Positions 49,076-57,297 of a stretch of DNA of 59,658 nucleotides are shown here, in pieces. Source of the DNA: Alphaproteobacteria bacterium (GTDB lineage Bacteria; Pseudomonadota; Alphaproteobacteria; DSM-16000; Inquilinaceae); assembly GCA_028284045.1 (NCBI GenBank), contig JANQSN010000060.1, forward strand, positions 1 through 59,658. Reading direction: 5' to 3'. Both the position numbers and the translations under genes were made by a program. The notes beneath the pieces were generated by a model. That model did not search any database, was not told the DNA's origin, and was given only the letters and a program-made list of their open reading frames with translations. The stretch's first letter is position 1, and each line of letters begins with the position of its first letter.

Positions 49076-50176
49076 ATGTCAAAATTCATTTCAGGCGTCC
49101 GAGATCTATACTCAAGTGGCTGTCAGAAGATTCTGATGGCCTGGAACTCGACTGTCGAATTCTCTACAACACCGGCAAAACTCAGGAATCTTATATTTTT
49201 TGCACTGGTCGTTTATCCATTTCTTGTTTGGTATGGTTCGGATTTCTTTTTTCAAGAAATGACTAATTGTAAGATATTTGAAAATTTCTCTCTGGCGTTT
49301 GTAGATAGAAATCTAGAAATAATGAAAACTATCAATTCACAACATATATGGAGTGCATCTGTGTTGTTGTTGATGACTATCTGCGTTTGGGTCATTGTAT
49401 TTTCATGGGTTCTTATACTGAAAACTGAATTGAAATTTCTGATTATCCCGATACTAATTCTGATAGTTATCTTATCGGCTGTTATAGTGGAGGAGATATT
49501 CTTTAAATCGAATGGTTTTCTTTATTGTGCGGGCGAAACCATGTTTAATACGATAAAAGATCTGGAATTCACCCTAAGAGATTCGGAATTCACGCATAGC
49601 GATCCATTTGAGGTTCATCTTATTGAGGAGACTTTAGTTTATTGCCAGGCAGTTGTGTCGGTTACAATCTTGCATGTCGCCGTTGCTACCTCTTCCGTAC
49701 TGGTAAGGGGCGATGCTCCAGTGAACTGGCATGATTTGCAGGATCGTGCGGCGAGATTGAAGAGCTTGCTCTATGTTACGGCTCTGGGGCTGGTCGTCGT
49801 CTATCTGTCCATCGAGGCTTTGTTCGACATACCGCAGGCCATGCTGCCGGAAGACGTGGACGGCCACCCGCATCCCAAGGTCCAGGAATTCGCCGATCTG
49901 GCTGAAGGCTTGAAGGTCTTCCTCGGCACGACGTTCACGCTCGTGCTGCTGGCCGCGTTCGTGCCGGCTTTCGCCATACTCAGGCGCCGCTCGATCGAAC
50001 TCGCGAAGACGACTGTCACTGAAGATGGCACCGAGCCCGCGGACCCTGAGAAGGAAGCACAGCGGCATGGTCTCGTCGACGATTGGAAGGCGATGGCGCT
50101 CAAGCTTCTGGCGATCCTCGCACCGGTGCTGAGCGGCCCGCTGGCCGAGCTTCTCCGGAGTCTGCCCGATCTTTAG
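49076..50176 (+). CDS. Polytopic membrane protein of unknown function, compositionally mosaic
   Basis: Encodes 366 residues from ATG 49076 (TGGAGA ribosome site); the frame is open to 48977. Five to six hydrophobic segments lie at about 36-54, 92-113, 117-138, 228-247 and 281-302, with a cytoplasmic or periplasmic Glu/Asp-rich stretch near 325. The middle (bases about 49170-49740) uses AT-rich codons, whereas the last 130 codons are GC-rich like the host. I do not recognise the family. It may belong with the two beta-domain genes next door. Confidence 0.7.
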   Translation: MSKFISGVRDLYSSGCQKILMAWNSTVEFSTTPAKLRNLIFFALVVYPFLVWYGSDFFFQEMTNCKIFENFSLAFVDRNLEIMKTINSQHIWSASVLLLMTICVWVIVFSWVLILKTELKFLIIPILILIVILSAVIVEEIFFKSNGFLYCAGETMFNTIKDLEFTLRDSEFTHSDPFEVHLIEETLVYCQAVVSVTILHVAVATSSVLVRGDAPVNWHDLQDRAARLKSLLYVTALGLVVVYLSIEALFDIPQAMLPEDVDGHPHPKVQEFADLAEGLKVFLGTTFTLVLLAAFVPAFAILRRRSIELAKTTVTEDGTEPADPEKEAQRHGLVDDWKAMALKLLAILAPVLSGPLAELLRSLPDL

Positions 50177-50189
50177 TCTTGGCCCCCGC

Positions 50190-50804
50190 CTACCGGCTCT
50201 TCAGGTCGTTGTAGATCGTCGCCCGACTGACCCCCAGCACGCGGGCGACGTAGGAAGCCGCGTGCTTCTCGCGCAGGCCGTCGGTGCGGTCGATCTCCTC
50301 GATCAGGCGGCGGCGGTCGGCGCGCGTCAGGCCGTCGACCGTCAGGTTGCGGCTGCGGCACCAGTCCACGATGTAGCGGTTCATCTGGTCGTGCCAGTCG
50401 TTCTTGAACAGCGCTTCTGGCGGCTGGTCCGACAAGGGCGCGCCGATCAGCGTGCTGATGGCGTTCTGGGCGGCGCGCATGTCCGACAGGTCGAAGTTGA
50501 TGCAGGCGAGCGCGACCGGATCGCCGGCCGCGTCGCGCAGCACCGCGCTGATCGAGCGGATGACCCGGCCGTCCCAGTTCAGCCGCTCGAAGGGGCCGAG
50601 TACGCTGTCGCCTTCCCGGAAGTCGATCTCCGACAGGTAGGACGGGTCGCCGACCTCGCGCTTGGAGATCGGGTTGCAGATATGCGCCACCGTCTCCGTG
50701 CGCAGCGAGTGCACCACCACCTCCACCTTGGAGCCGAGCAGTCGCGCGACGGCCTCGGCGAAGGGCGCCGCCATGCCCGCGATGGAGTCGTCGCCGGCCG
50801 TCAC
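50190..50804 (-). CDS. YheO/DauR-like transcriptional regulator (PAS domain plus helix-turn-helix)
   Basis: Encodes 204 residues from a GTG that overlaps the stop of the deacylase gene (GTGA). The N-terminal PAS-like YheO domain (about 10-115) shows VVVHSLRTETVAHICNPIS and SISAVLRDAAGDPVALACINFDLS. The C-terminal helix-turn-helix (about 150-204) ends SYVARVLGVSRATIYNDLK. The same type sits in D-arginine and ectoine loci (DauR, DoeX). Being last in an amino-acid uptake/catabolism operon, it probably controls it. Confidence 0.87.
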   Translation of the reverse strand: MTAGDDSIAGMAAPFAEAVARLLGSKVEVVVHSLRTETVAHICNPISKREVGDPSYLSEIDFREGDSVLGPFERLNWDGRVIRSISAVLRDAAGDPVALACINFDLSDMRAAQNAISTLIGAPLSDQPPEALFKNDWHDQMNRYIVDWCRSRNLTVDGLTRADRRRLIEEIDRTDGLREKHAASYVARVLGVSRATIYNDLKSR

Positions 50805-51829
50805 GGTGCCACCGTCCCGTCGGGGCGCCCGATCACCGCAACGACGTCGCCGCGGCGGACCAGACCCTGGCCGTTGCGGCAGAAGAACAGGCCGTCGCAC
50901 CCGGCCGCGATGGGGATCGGCGGCTCGTCGACCCGGTCGATGCGGTGCAGCCGGCCCAGCACGTCGCCGCGCGCCACCGTCGCGCCCAGCGCCACCAGCG
51001 GCTCCACCACCCCGGCTTCGTCGGCATAGACATAGTGGCCGATCCCGTCGACATGAACGCGCTGGGAGGGGACGCGCCGCGAGGGCCGCCGCCCGGCCGC
51101 GGGGCCGCCACCGTCCGGCCGCCGGCGGATGCCGAGATGGTCCAGCACGCCCAAGACGCCGTCCAGCGCGACCGCCACCGTCTCCGGCGACGCCGTGGCG
51201 GACCCGCCCAGCTCGGTCGCCAGGATCCGCTTGCCCTGGGCGGCGACCTCCGCATCGATCATCGCCGCCACCTCCGGCTCGCGCAGCACCACGGTCAAGG
51301 GTGCGGCGAAGGCATCGGCCAGCGCGAGCAGCGCGTCGGTCGCCGCGGCCGTCGCCTGCACCGGCACGATGGTGCAGGGCACGAACGTCAGCGAGCGGCC
51401 GCCGGAATGCAGGTCCAATACCACGTCGGCGCGCGCGATCAGGTCGCGCGACACGAAATGGGCGATGCGCTGGGTGGCGGACCCGACGGCCGTGCCGGGA
51501 AAGGCGCGGTTCATGTTGCCGCCGTCGATCGGCGACAGCCGCGTGCCGGCCAGCACCGCCGGCGTGTTCAGCGCCGGCAGGACGATCACCCGCCCGGTGA
51601 TCCGGTCGAGATCGACCCCGCCATGGATCAGCCGGGAGAGCGCCAGCGGCCCCTCATACTCGTCGCCATGGCTGCCGCCGAGCAGCAGGGCGGTGGGGCC
51701 GTCGCCGCGCTTGGCGCAGACCAGCGGCAGGCGCTGGTTGGACCACGCGCTATCGTTCAGCGAGACCGGGACGTCGACATAGCCCCGCTGCACGCCGTCG
51801 GCGTCGAGGTCGATCGAGGTCGTCACCAT
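50801..51829 (-). CDS. Succinylglutamate desuccinylase/aspartoacylase-family deacylase, EutE/DoeB-like
   Basis: Encodes 342 residues. A zinc carboxypeptidase-fold amidase: the metal site is in GGSHGDEYEGP (His and Glu), with VLDLHSGGRS carrying the third His. SNMNRAFPG-like GGNMNRAFPG follows. The closest pattern I recall is ectoine-pathway DoeB/EutE, N-acetyl-diaminobutyrate deacetylase. The C-terminal domain (about 230-342) is a barrel-sandwich-like lid. It removes an N-acyl group from an amino acid in the operon's pathway. No ectoine hydrolase (DoeA/EutD) is present. Confidence 0.85.
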   Translation of the reverse strand: MVTTSIDLDADGVQRGYVDVPVSLNDSAWSNQRLPLVCAKRGDGPTALLLGGSHGDEYEGPLALSRLIHGGVDLDRITGRVIVLPALNTPAVLAGTRLSPIDGGNMNRAFPGTAVGSATQRIAHFVSRDLIARADVVLDLHSGGRSLTFVPCTIVPVQATAAATDALLALADAFAAPLTVVLREPEVAAMIDAEVAAQGKRILATELGGSATASPETVAVALDGVLGVLDHLGIRRRPDGGGPAAGRRPSRRVPSQRVHVDGIGHYVYADEAGVVEPLVALGATVARGDVLGRLHRIDRVDEPPIPIAAGCDGLFFCRNGQGLVRRGDVVAVIGRPDGTVAP

Positions 51830-51851
51830 CGCGGCGCCGCGCTCGCGATGG

Positions 51852-52916
51852 TCACGCCGCCGGGGCCGGCGGCAGGGACGGGCTGAACTGCATCAGGCTG
51901 AGGATCTCGAACAGGACCTGCCCGCCGGCATGCGCCGTGTTGGCCGTGGCGTCGTAGGCCGGCGCCACCTCCACGACATCGCCGCCGACAATGTCCAGGC
52001 CTTTCAGGCCACGGATCAGAGCGAGCGCCTCGCGCGTCGTCAGGCCGCCGATCTCCGGCGTGCCGGTGCCCGGCGCGAAGGCCGGATCCAGGCTGTCGAT
52101 GTCGAAGGAGAGATAGGCCGGGCCGTTGCCCACCACGGCGCGGGCGCGCGCGACGATGGCGTCGATGCCCAGCGCCGGCAGATCCTTCGCCTCGATGACG
52201 GTCATGCCCGAGTCGTAGGAGAACTCCCAGATATAGCCGCCGCCGCCGCGGATGCCGATCTGGATGGTGCGCGTCGGGTCCAGCACCCCGTCCAGCACGG
52301 CGTTGCGGAACGGCCCGCCATGGTGGAACCGCTCGCCTTCGAAGGCGCCGCCGGTGTCGCAATGGGCGTCGATATGCACCATGCCCAACGGCGTGCGCGC
52401 GCCCAGCGCTTTCAAGACCGGGTGGCTGACCGAATGGTCGCCGCCCACGCCCAGCGGGATCACGCCGGCCGCGACGATCGTGCCCACGAACCGTTCGATA
52501 TCCTGATGGCTGAGGGCGAGGTCGAAGCGGCTCTGGAACGGTACGTCGCCGATATCCGCGACCGCCATCTCGTGCACCGGGGCGGTCTGCAGCGCATCGT
52601 TGTAGGGGCCGATCCGCTCGATGGTGCGCAGCGCGCGGGGGCCGAAACGGGCACCCGGCCGGTTGGTCACCGCCAGGTCGACCGGCATGCCGTAGAGCGC
52701 GACCTGCAGCCCGGCCAGCCGGTCCTCCAGCGCGCTTTCCTGGCGCAGCGGGGCATCGAGCAGCGTCGGCGTCCCGACGAAGGGCGCCTGGCGGCGGCCG
52801 CCCTCCTTGAAGATGTGGTCGGCGATCCGCCGGAACAGCGGGTCGTGCATCTCCCCGCCCTGGGCGTCGGCGTATTTGGCGCGCAGGGTCTCCAGGTCTT
52901 CCCTCGTCCAGCTCAC
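51852..52916 (-). CDS. Ureohydrolase (arginase/agmatinase family)
   Basis: Encodes 354 residues from the GTG at 52916, which has GAGGAG nine bases upstream; a TTG at 52943 is also in frame. The two-manganese centre is fully present: GGDHS (about 158-162), HIDAHCD (about 181-187), and SFDIDSLDPAFAPGTGTPE. The N-terminal stretch is about 70 residues longer than in E. coli agmatinase, and it resembles guanidino-butyrase/propionase types. It cleaves urea from a guanidino substrate. It begins 13 bp after the aminotransferase stop. Confidence 0.9.
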   Translation of the reverse strand: MSWTREDLETLRAKYADAQGGEMHDPLFRRIADHIFKEGGRRQAPFVGTPTLLDAPLRQESALEDRLAGLQVALYGMPVDLAVTNRPGARFGPRALRTIERIGPYNDALQTAPVHEMAVADIGDVPFQSRFDLALSHQDIERFVGTIVAAGVIPLGVGGDHSVSHPVLKALGARTPLGMVHIDAHCDTGGAFEGERFHHGGPFRNAVLDGVLDPTRTIQIGIRGGGGYIWEFSYDSGMTVIEAKDLPALGIDAIVARARAVVGNGPAYLSFDIDSLDPAFAPGTGTPEIGGLTTREALALIRGLKGLDIVGGDVVEVAPAYDATANTAHAGGQVLFEILSLMQFSPSLPPAPAA

Positions 52917-52929
52917 GACACCAGGCTCC

Positions 52930-54057
52930 TCAAGCTTCGGCAAGGATTTCGGCGGCCAGTTCGTTCAGCCGCCGCAACCCTTCGCGCAGATAGGCGTCGG
53001 GCAGGGCGGAGCTGAAGCGGAAATGGTTCTCCACGCTGAACTTGCTGCCGGGGATCACCAGGACGTTCTTTTCCGTATAGAGGCGCCCGGCCAGCGTGTC
53101 CGACGCCACCGGCAGGTCGAAGCGGATGAAGGACATCGCGGAGGCCTGCGGGGGCACGACGGAGAAGACGCCCGGATGCACCGCCAGCGCGTCGACCAGC
53201 GTCTCGAAGCCGGTGCGGATCAGCCCGCGCGCGCGGGCGACCAGCCGGTCGCGCCCCGGCGCGCCCAGCGCGGCCTCCGCCAGCTTCATGGACAGGGTGC
53301 TGGCGGAGACGGCGGCGTATTCGTGGCGGCGCCAGGCGGCGATGACCTCGGTCTGGGGCCCAACCAGCCAGCCCAGCCGCAGCCCCGGCATGCCGTAGGC
53401 CTTGCTCATGGAGTTCAGCACCAGGACGCGGTCGTAGTCGCCCCAGAAGCTCTTGGTCGTCTGGTCGGTGTCGCGTTCGGTGCCGGCATAGACCTCGTCC
53501 GCGACGATCCAGGCGCCGACGCGCGCCGCTGCCGCGACGATGGCCTCTCGCTCGCGGGCGTCGATCACCTTGCCGGTCGGGTTGTTGGGGTTGACCACAT
53601 GCACGATCTTCGTGGTGTCGTCGACCGCGTCGGCCACCGCCTGGCGGTCGATCGCCCAGCGGTCCAACGGGTCCATGGCGAGGACCCGCACCGCCGCCCC
53701 GCGGTTGCGGGCATTGCCGGTGAGCTGTTCGTAGGTCGGGCAGATGGTCACCATGCTGTCGCCGGGCTGCAGCAGGGTGTTGGCGACCAGCGTGTTGGCC
53801 TCCGTCGCGCCGACGGTGACCATGACGTTGTCGGCGCTCGCCCCGGGGTAGAGGGCCGCGATGCGCTCGCGCAGCAGCGTGAAGCCGTTGACCTGCGGAT
53901 AGTCCAACGAGGTGTCGAGCAGGGTCTCCGGCGCCAGCTCCGTCATCTCCAGCAGTTCCGCCAGTGTCACCGGGTGGACGCCGCTTTCGGAGAAATTGTG
54001 GCCGACGCCGTGTTCCATCTCCGACAGGAACTGTTCGACGCGAAACGGGTGAAACAT
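52930..54057 (-). CDS. PLP-dependent aminotransferase, class I/II fold
   Basis: Encodes 375 residues from ATG 54057. The PLP lysine is Lys219 in NSMSKAYGMPGLRLGW; NPNNPTGK and DEVYAGTE are the cofactor-ring motifs, and Arg in the C-terminal NHFRFSSAL region would bind the carboxylate. It falls in a subgroup related to amino-acid aminotransferases and capreomycidine-synthase-like enzymes; which one cannot be decided from motifs. It lies between the permeases and the ureohydrolase, so it probably acts on an arginine-like amino acid. Confidence 0.86.
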   Translation of the reverse strand: MFHPFRVEQFLSEMEHGVGHNFSESGVHPVTLAELLEMTELAPETLLDTSLDYPQVNGFTLLRERIAALYPGASADNVMVTVGATEANTLVANTLLQPGDSMVTICPTYEQLTGNARNRGAAVRVLAMDPLDRWAIDRQAVADAVDDTTKIVHVVNPNNPTGKVIDAREREAIVAAAARVGAWIVADEVYAGTERDTDQTTKSFWGDYDRVLVLNSMSKAYGMPGLRLGWLVGPQTEVIAAWRRHEYAAVSASTLSMKLAEAALGAPGRDRLVARARGLIRTGFETLVDALAVHPGVFSVVPPQASAMSFIRFDLPVASDTLAGRLYTEKNVLVIPGSKFSVENHFRFSSALPDAYLREGLRRLNELAAEILAEA

Positions 54058-54086
54058 GCTGAAACGGCCTTCTTTGCTGTCTTCGT

Positions 54087-54758
54087 TCAGACGAGTCGTC
54101 GTTCGATGAAGGAAAAGGACGAGGTCAGGGTGATCGAGATCACCAGGTAGATGGTGCCGGCGGCGATGAACGCCTCGAACGGCGCGAAGTGTTCCGAGGA
54201 GAGCTTGCGCGCGAGGCCGGTGATTTCCATGATCGAAATGGTACTGGCGAGCGCCGTGCCCTTCAGCATCAAGATCACCTCGTTGCCATAGGCGGGCAGG
54301 GCGATGCGCAGCGCCTGGGGCAGCAGGACCAGCCACAGCGTCTGGAGCGGCGAGAACCCGAACGCGTCGGCCGCTTCGAGCTGGCCGCGCTCCACGCCCA
54401 GGACGCCGCCGCGCATGATCTCCGAGGTGAAGGCCGCGGAGTTGAGGCCGAGCGCCAGCACCGCGCAGAACCAAGCCTCGCGCAACAGCGGCCAGGCGAT
54501 GCTGTCGCGCACCGCCTCGAACTGGCCGAGGCCGAAATAGATGGCGAAGAGCTGGACCAAGAGCGGCGTGCCGCGGAAGAACAGCACATAGCCGTCGAAC
54601 ACCTGCGCCAGGACGGGCACGCGGTTGAGGCGCGCGGCGCAGATGACCGCGCCAAGGACCACGCCGATGGACAGCGCTCCTACCAGGATGCCCAGCGTCA
54701 CGGTGATGCCGGTGGCGAGGTCCGGGTAGAAGGACGCCATCAACGCCCAGTCCATCAC
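54087..54758 (-). CDS. Polar amino-acid ABC transporter permease (HisM/ArtM-like)
   Basis: Encodes 223 residues. Five membrane helices and the binding-protein-dependent EAA loop GQLEAADAFGFSPLQTLWLVLLPQA. GIL--FFRGTPLLVQLFAIYFGL is a hallmark of the HisM family. The start GTG (54758) or ATG (54755) overlaps the preceding permease stop. It forms the channel heterodimer with the other permease for a HisP-type ATPase. Confidence 0.9.
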   Translation of the reverse strand: MMDWALMASFYPDLATGITVTLGILVGALSIGVVLGAVICAARLNRVPVLAQVFDGYVLFFRGTPLLVQLFAIYFGLGQFEAVRDSIAWPLLREAWFCAVLALGLNSAAFTSEIMRGGVLGVERGQLEAADAFGFSPLQTLWLVLLPQALRIALPAYGNEVILMLKGTALASTISIMEITGLARKLSSEHFAPFEAFIAAGTIYLVISITLTSSFSFIERRLV

Positions 54759-55453
54759 CGTTCCCCCTGCAGCGCGAACCGGCGCTCCACGCGGACCAGC
54801 GCGCGTTCGGAGAAGAACGAGACCACCAGATAGATCACCGCCGCCACCGCATAGAAGGTGAAGGGACGATGCGTCGACCCGGCGGCGACGGTGGCCTGGC
54901 GCATCAGTTCACTGACGGCGGTCAGCGAGACCAGGGCCGTGTCCTTCAGGATGATCAGCCAGATATTGCCCAAGGCCGGCAGGGCGACGCGCAGGAGTTG
55001 CGGCAGCTCGACGACGATGAAGCGTTTCGGGCCGGAGAAGCCGAAGGCCTCCGCCGCTTCGAGCTGGCCGCGCGGAATGCTGTTGGCCGCCCCGCGGAAA
55101 GCTTCCGAGGCATAGGCGCTGGTGATCACCGCCAGCGCCAGCGCGCCCAGCGCGAAGCCGCTGAGATTGATCCGCTCGGTATAGCCGAGGCTGGCCGCCA
55201 CGTTCTGGATCAGCGCGCCGGTGCCGAAGAAGATCAGATAGAGCACCAGCAGTTCCGGCACGCCGCGGAACACGGTGACGTAGCCGGCGATCAGCGCCTG
55301 GGCCACCCCGCCGCGCCGGCGCACCAGCATCAGCAGCAGGCCGAAGGTCGAGCCCGCCGCGAAGGCGATCACCGCCAACAGCAGCGTGACGCCGAGCCCG
55401 GAAAGAAGCTCGTCCCCCCAGCCGTCGGGGCCGTATGACAGCAGCGCCAGCAC
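54755..55453 (-). CDS. Polar amino-acid ABC transporter permease (HisQ/ArtQ-like)
   Basis: Encodes 232 residues with five membrane helices. TVFRGVPELLVLYLIFFG and SEAFRGAANSIPRGQLEAAEAFG (EAA loop) follow the HisQ/ArtQ pattern. It overlaps HisM by four bases. It is separated from the binding protein by a 12-bp-stem hairpin that may reduce expression of the membrane subunits compared with the binding protein. Confidence 0.9.
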   Translation of the reverse strand: MLALLSYGPDGWGDELLSGLGVTLLLAVIAFAAGSTFGLLLMLVRRRGGVAQALIAGYVTVFRGVPELLVLYLIFFGTGALIQNVAASLGYTERINLSGFALGALALAVITSAYASEAFRGAANSIPRGQLEAAEAFGFSGPKRFIVVELPQLLRVALPALGNIWLIILKDTALVSLTAVSELMRQATVAAGSTHRPFTFYAVAAVIYLVVSFFSERALVRVERRFALQGER

Positions 55454-55504
55454 GGGAAAAGCGGATGTCCTGATCGATGGGTAACGGTCTGACGGCGGGC
55501 TGCG

Positions 55505-55540
55505 CCCCCGTGCCGACGACCGCGATCATCGGCACGGGGG
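55505..55540 (-). promoter_or_regulatory. Intercistronic hairpin between binding protein and permeases
   Basis: A perfect 12-bp inverted repeat (arms 55505-55516 and 55529-55540, 12-nt loop) sits just after the binding-protein stop on the minus strand, with no T-tract. Such elements stabilise the upstream message or attenuate transcription into the permease genes. Confidence 0.7.
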
Positions 55541-55561
55541 GAGCCCGGACAGGGACCGCGT

Positions 55562-56338
55562 CTACGGGGAGACGTCGTAGCCGAACCATTCCTCAGCCAA
55601 GGCGGCGATGGTTCCGTCCTCGATCAAGGACGCGATGGCGGCGTCGACCTCGGCGCGCAACTCGTCGCTGCCTTTCGCCAGGCCGATGCCGATGCCGTCG
55701 CCCAGCTCCGGATAGGTCTCATAGCTCAACAGCGGGCCGAACATGGTCAGCGCCACATCGTCGTTGGCCGCGGCGAACTCCTCCCACGCGGAGACCTCCA
55801 TTACCGCGGCATCCAGCCGGCCGGTGCGCAGATCGGCGATGATCTGGTCGGCGCGCTGGTAGACGCGCGTCTCCGCATCGCCGAAATGGGTGTTCACCAG
55901 GTTCTCGAAGATCGAGGCGCCCTGGACGCCGACGGCCTTGCCGTCCATCGCCGCCGCCAGCGCGTCGTGATCGCCGAGATCGCCGAACCCGTCGCCGATG
56001 GTGCCGAAGGAGGCCGGCGCCTGCGCGTAGGCGATGGAGAAGTCGATGCGCTCGCGCCGTTCCGCGGTGATCGAGATGGCGGAGATGATCAGGTCGTACT
56101 GACCGGCGATCAGGGCCGGCAACAGGCCGTCATAGGCCTGGTTGGTCCATTCGCAGTCCGCCTCGATCCGCTCGCAGATGGCGTTGCCGACATCGATGTC
56201 GAAGCCGATCATCTCGCCCGCGGCGTCCACCGACTCCCAGGGCGGATAGTCGGCGCTGGTGGCGACCCGCAACGTCTCCGCGCTGGCCGGCAGCGCCGTT
56301 GCGGCGGTGATCACACCGGCAAGAACCCATTGTCTCAT
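55562..56338 (-). CDS. Periplasmic cationic amino-acid-binding protein (HisJ/LAO-like)
   Basis: Encodes 258 residues from ATG 56338 (GGGAGA six bases upstream). The signal peptide is residues 1-20 (ending ALPASA). The mature domain opens LRVATSADYPPWE and has GFDIDVGNAICERI with AICERIEADCEW, in which two cysteines seven residues apart match the disulfide of HisJ and the Lys/Arg/Orn-binding protein. ISAISITAERRERIDFS is also typical. The ligand is therefore likely a basic amino acid. Confidence 0.89.
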   Translation of the reverse strand: MRQWVLAGVITAATALPASAETLRVATSADYPPWESVDAAGEMIGFDIDVGNAICERIEADCEWTNQAYDGLLPALIAGQYDLIISAISITAERRERIDFSIAYAQAPASFGTIGDGFGDLGDHDALAAAMDGKAVGVQGASIFENLVNTHFGDAETRVYQRADQIIADLRTGRLDAAVMEVSAWEEFAAANDDVALTMFGPLLSYETYPELGDGIGIGLAKGSDELRAEVDAAIASLIEDGTIAALAEEWFGYDVSP

Positions 56339-56351
56339 CGAAGTCTCCCTT

Positions 56352-57149
56352 TCACATGACGGATGCCAGGAACTGTGCGGCCCTCTCGGACGTCGGGGCC
56401 TCGAACACCTGCTCCGGCGGGCCGGCTTCCGCCACCGCGCCGTGATCGAGCAGGACCACGTGGTTGGATACGTTGCGGGCAAAGCCCATCTCGTGGGTGA
56501 CCAGGATCATCGTGTTGCCGGCCTCGGCCAGCGCCTCGATGACCTTCAGCACCTCGCCGACCAGTTCCGGGTCGAGCGCGGAGGTCGGCTCGTCGAACAA
56601 GAGCACCTTCGGCTCCATCGCCAGCGCGCGGGCGATGGCGGCGCGCTGCTGCTGGCCGCCGGAGAGCTGGTGCGGGTAGTGGCCGGCGCGGTCGGCGAGG
56701 CCGACGCGGGTCAGGAGGGCTGCGGCGTGCTCGCGGGCTTCCGCGCGCGGGCGTCCCAGGACATGGATCGGGGCCGCCGCCACATTGTCGAGCACCGTCA
56801 TGTGGCGCCACAGATTGAAGCTCTGGAAGACCATCGGCAGCGAGGCCCGCAGCGCCTGGATCTCCCGCGACATGTGCAGCCGGCCGCGACGGGTCTGGAA
56901 CCGCACGGGCTGGCCGTCCAGGGCGACCTCGCCGGCGTCCGGCACTTCCAGCAGGTTGAGGCAGCGCAACAGCGTGCTCTTGCCGGAACCGGAGGAGCCG
57001 ATGATCGAGATCACCTGCCCCTTCTCCGCGTCCAGCGAGACGCCGTCGAGCACCCGGATCGACCCGAAGCTCTTCGAGAGATGCCGCACGGCCAGGCGGG
57101 GCGTCGGCGTCGTCACGATCGTGCCCCCCAAGCGCTGGTGCGTCGGCAT
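56352..57149 (-). CDS. Amino-acid ABC transporter ATP-binding protein (HisP-like)
   Basis: Encodes 265 residues from ATG 57149; a TTG at 57167 and a GTG at 57116 (with GGGGGG upstream) are also possible. Walker A (GSSGSGKST), FQSFNLWRHMTVL (the HisP form of the Q-loop), signature (LSGGQQQRAAIARALA), Walker B (VLLFDEPTSALD) and H-loop (LVTHEMGFA) are all present. HVLGRPRAEARE is close to the HisP subgroup. It is the first gene of the uptake/catabolic operon. Confidence 0.9.
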   Translation of the reverse strand: MPTHQRLGGTIVTTPTPRLAVRHLSKSFGSIRVLDGVSLDAEKGQVISIIGSSGSGKSTLLRCLNLLEVPDAGEVALDGQPVRFQTRRGRLHMSREIQALRASLPMVFQSFNLWRHMTVLDNVAAAPIHVLGRPRAEAREHAAALLTRVGLADRAGHYPHQLSGGQQQRAAIARALAMEPKVLLFDEPTSALDPELVGEVLKVIEALAEAGNTMILVTHEMGFARNVSNHVVLLDHGAVAEAGPPEQVFEAPTSERAAQFLASVM

Positions 57150-57195
57150 CTTATACGCTTTCGTCAAATTTAGACCGGACTCGTCCGCTCACTGT

Positions 57196-57208
57196 GTTGC
57201 AGTGCAAC
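57196..57208. promoter_or_regulatory. Palindrome upstream of the ABC/catabolic operon
   Basis: GTTGCA-G-TGCAAC is a perfect 6+1+6 palindrome about 50 bp upstream of the ATP-binding gene and inside the otherwise empty 57168-57297 spacer. TTGACG at 57162-57167 (minus strand) could be a -35 element. The site is a candidate operator for the YheO-type regulator of the operon. Confidence 0.45.
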
Positions 57209-57297
57209 GGCGCTGTCAAACGCCGTCGCGCCGCGGCGAGGGCAGGTGCGTCGGTACATTGTCGCAAATCCGCGCCGACGCCGGCCAGACGGTACAA

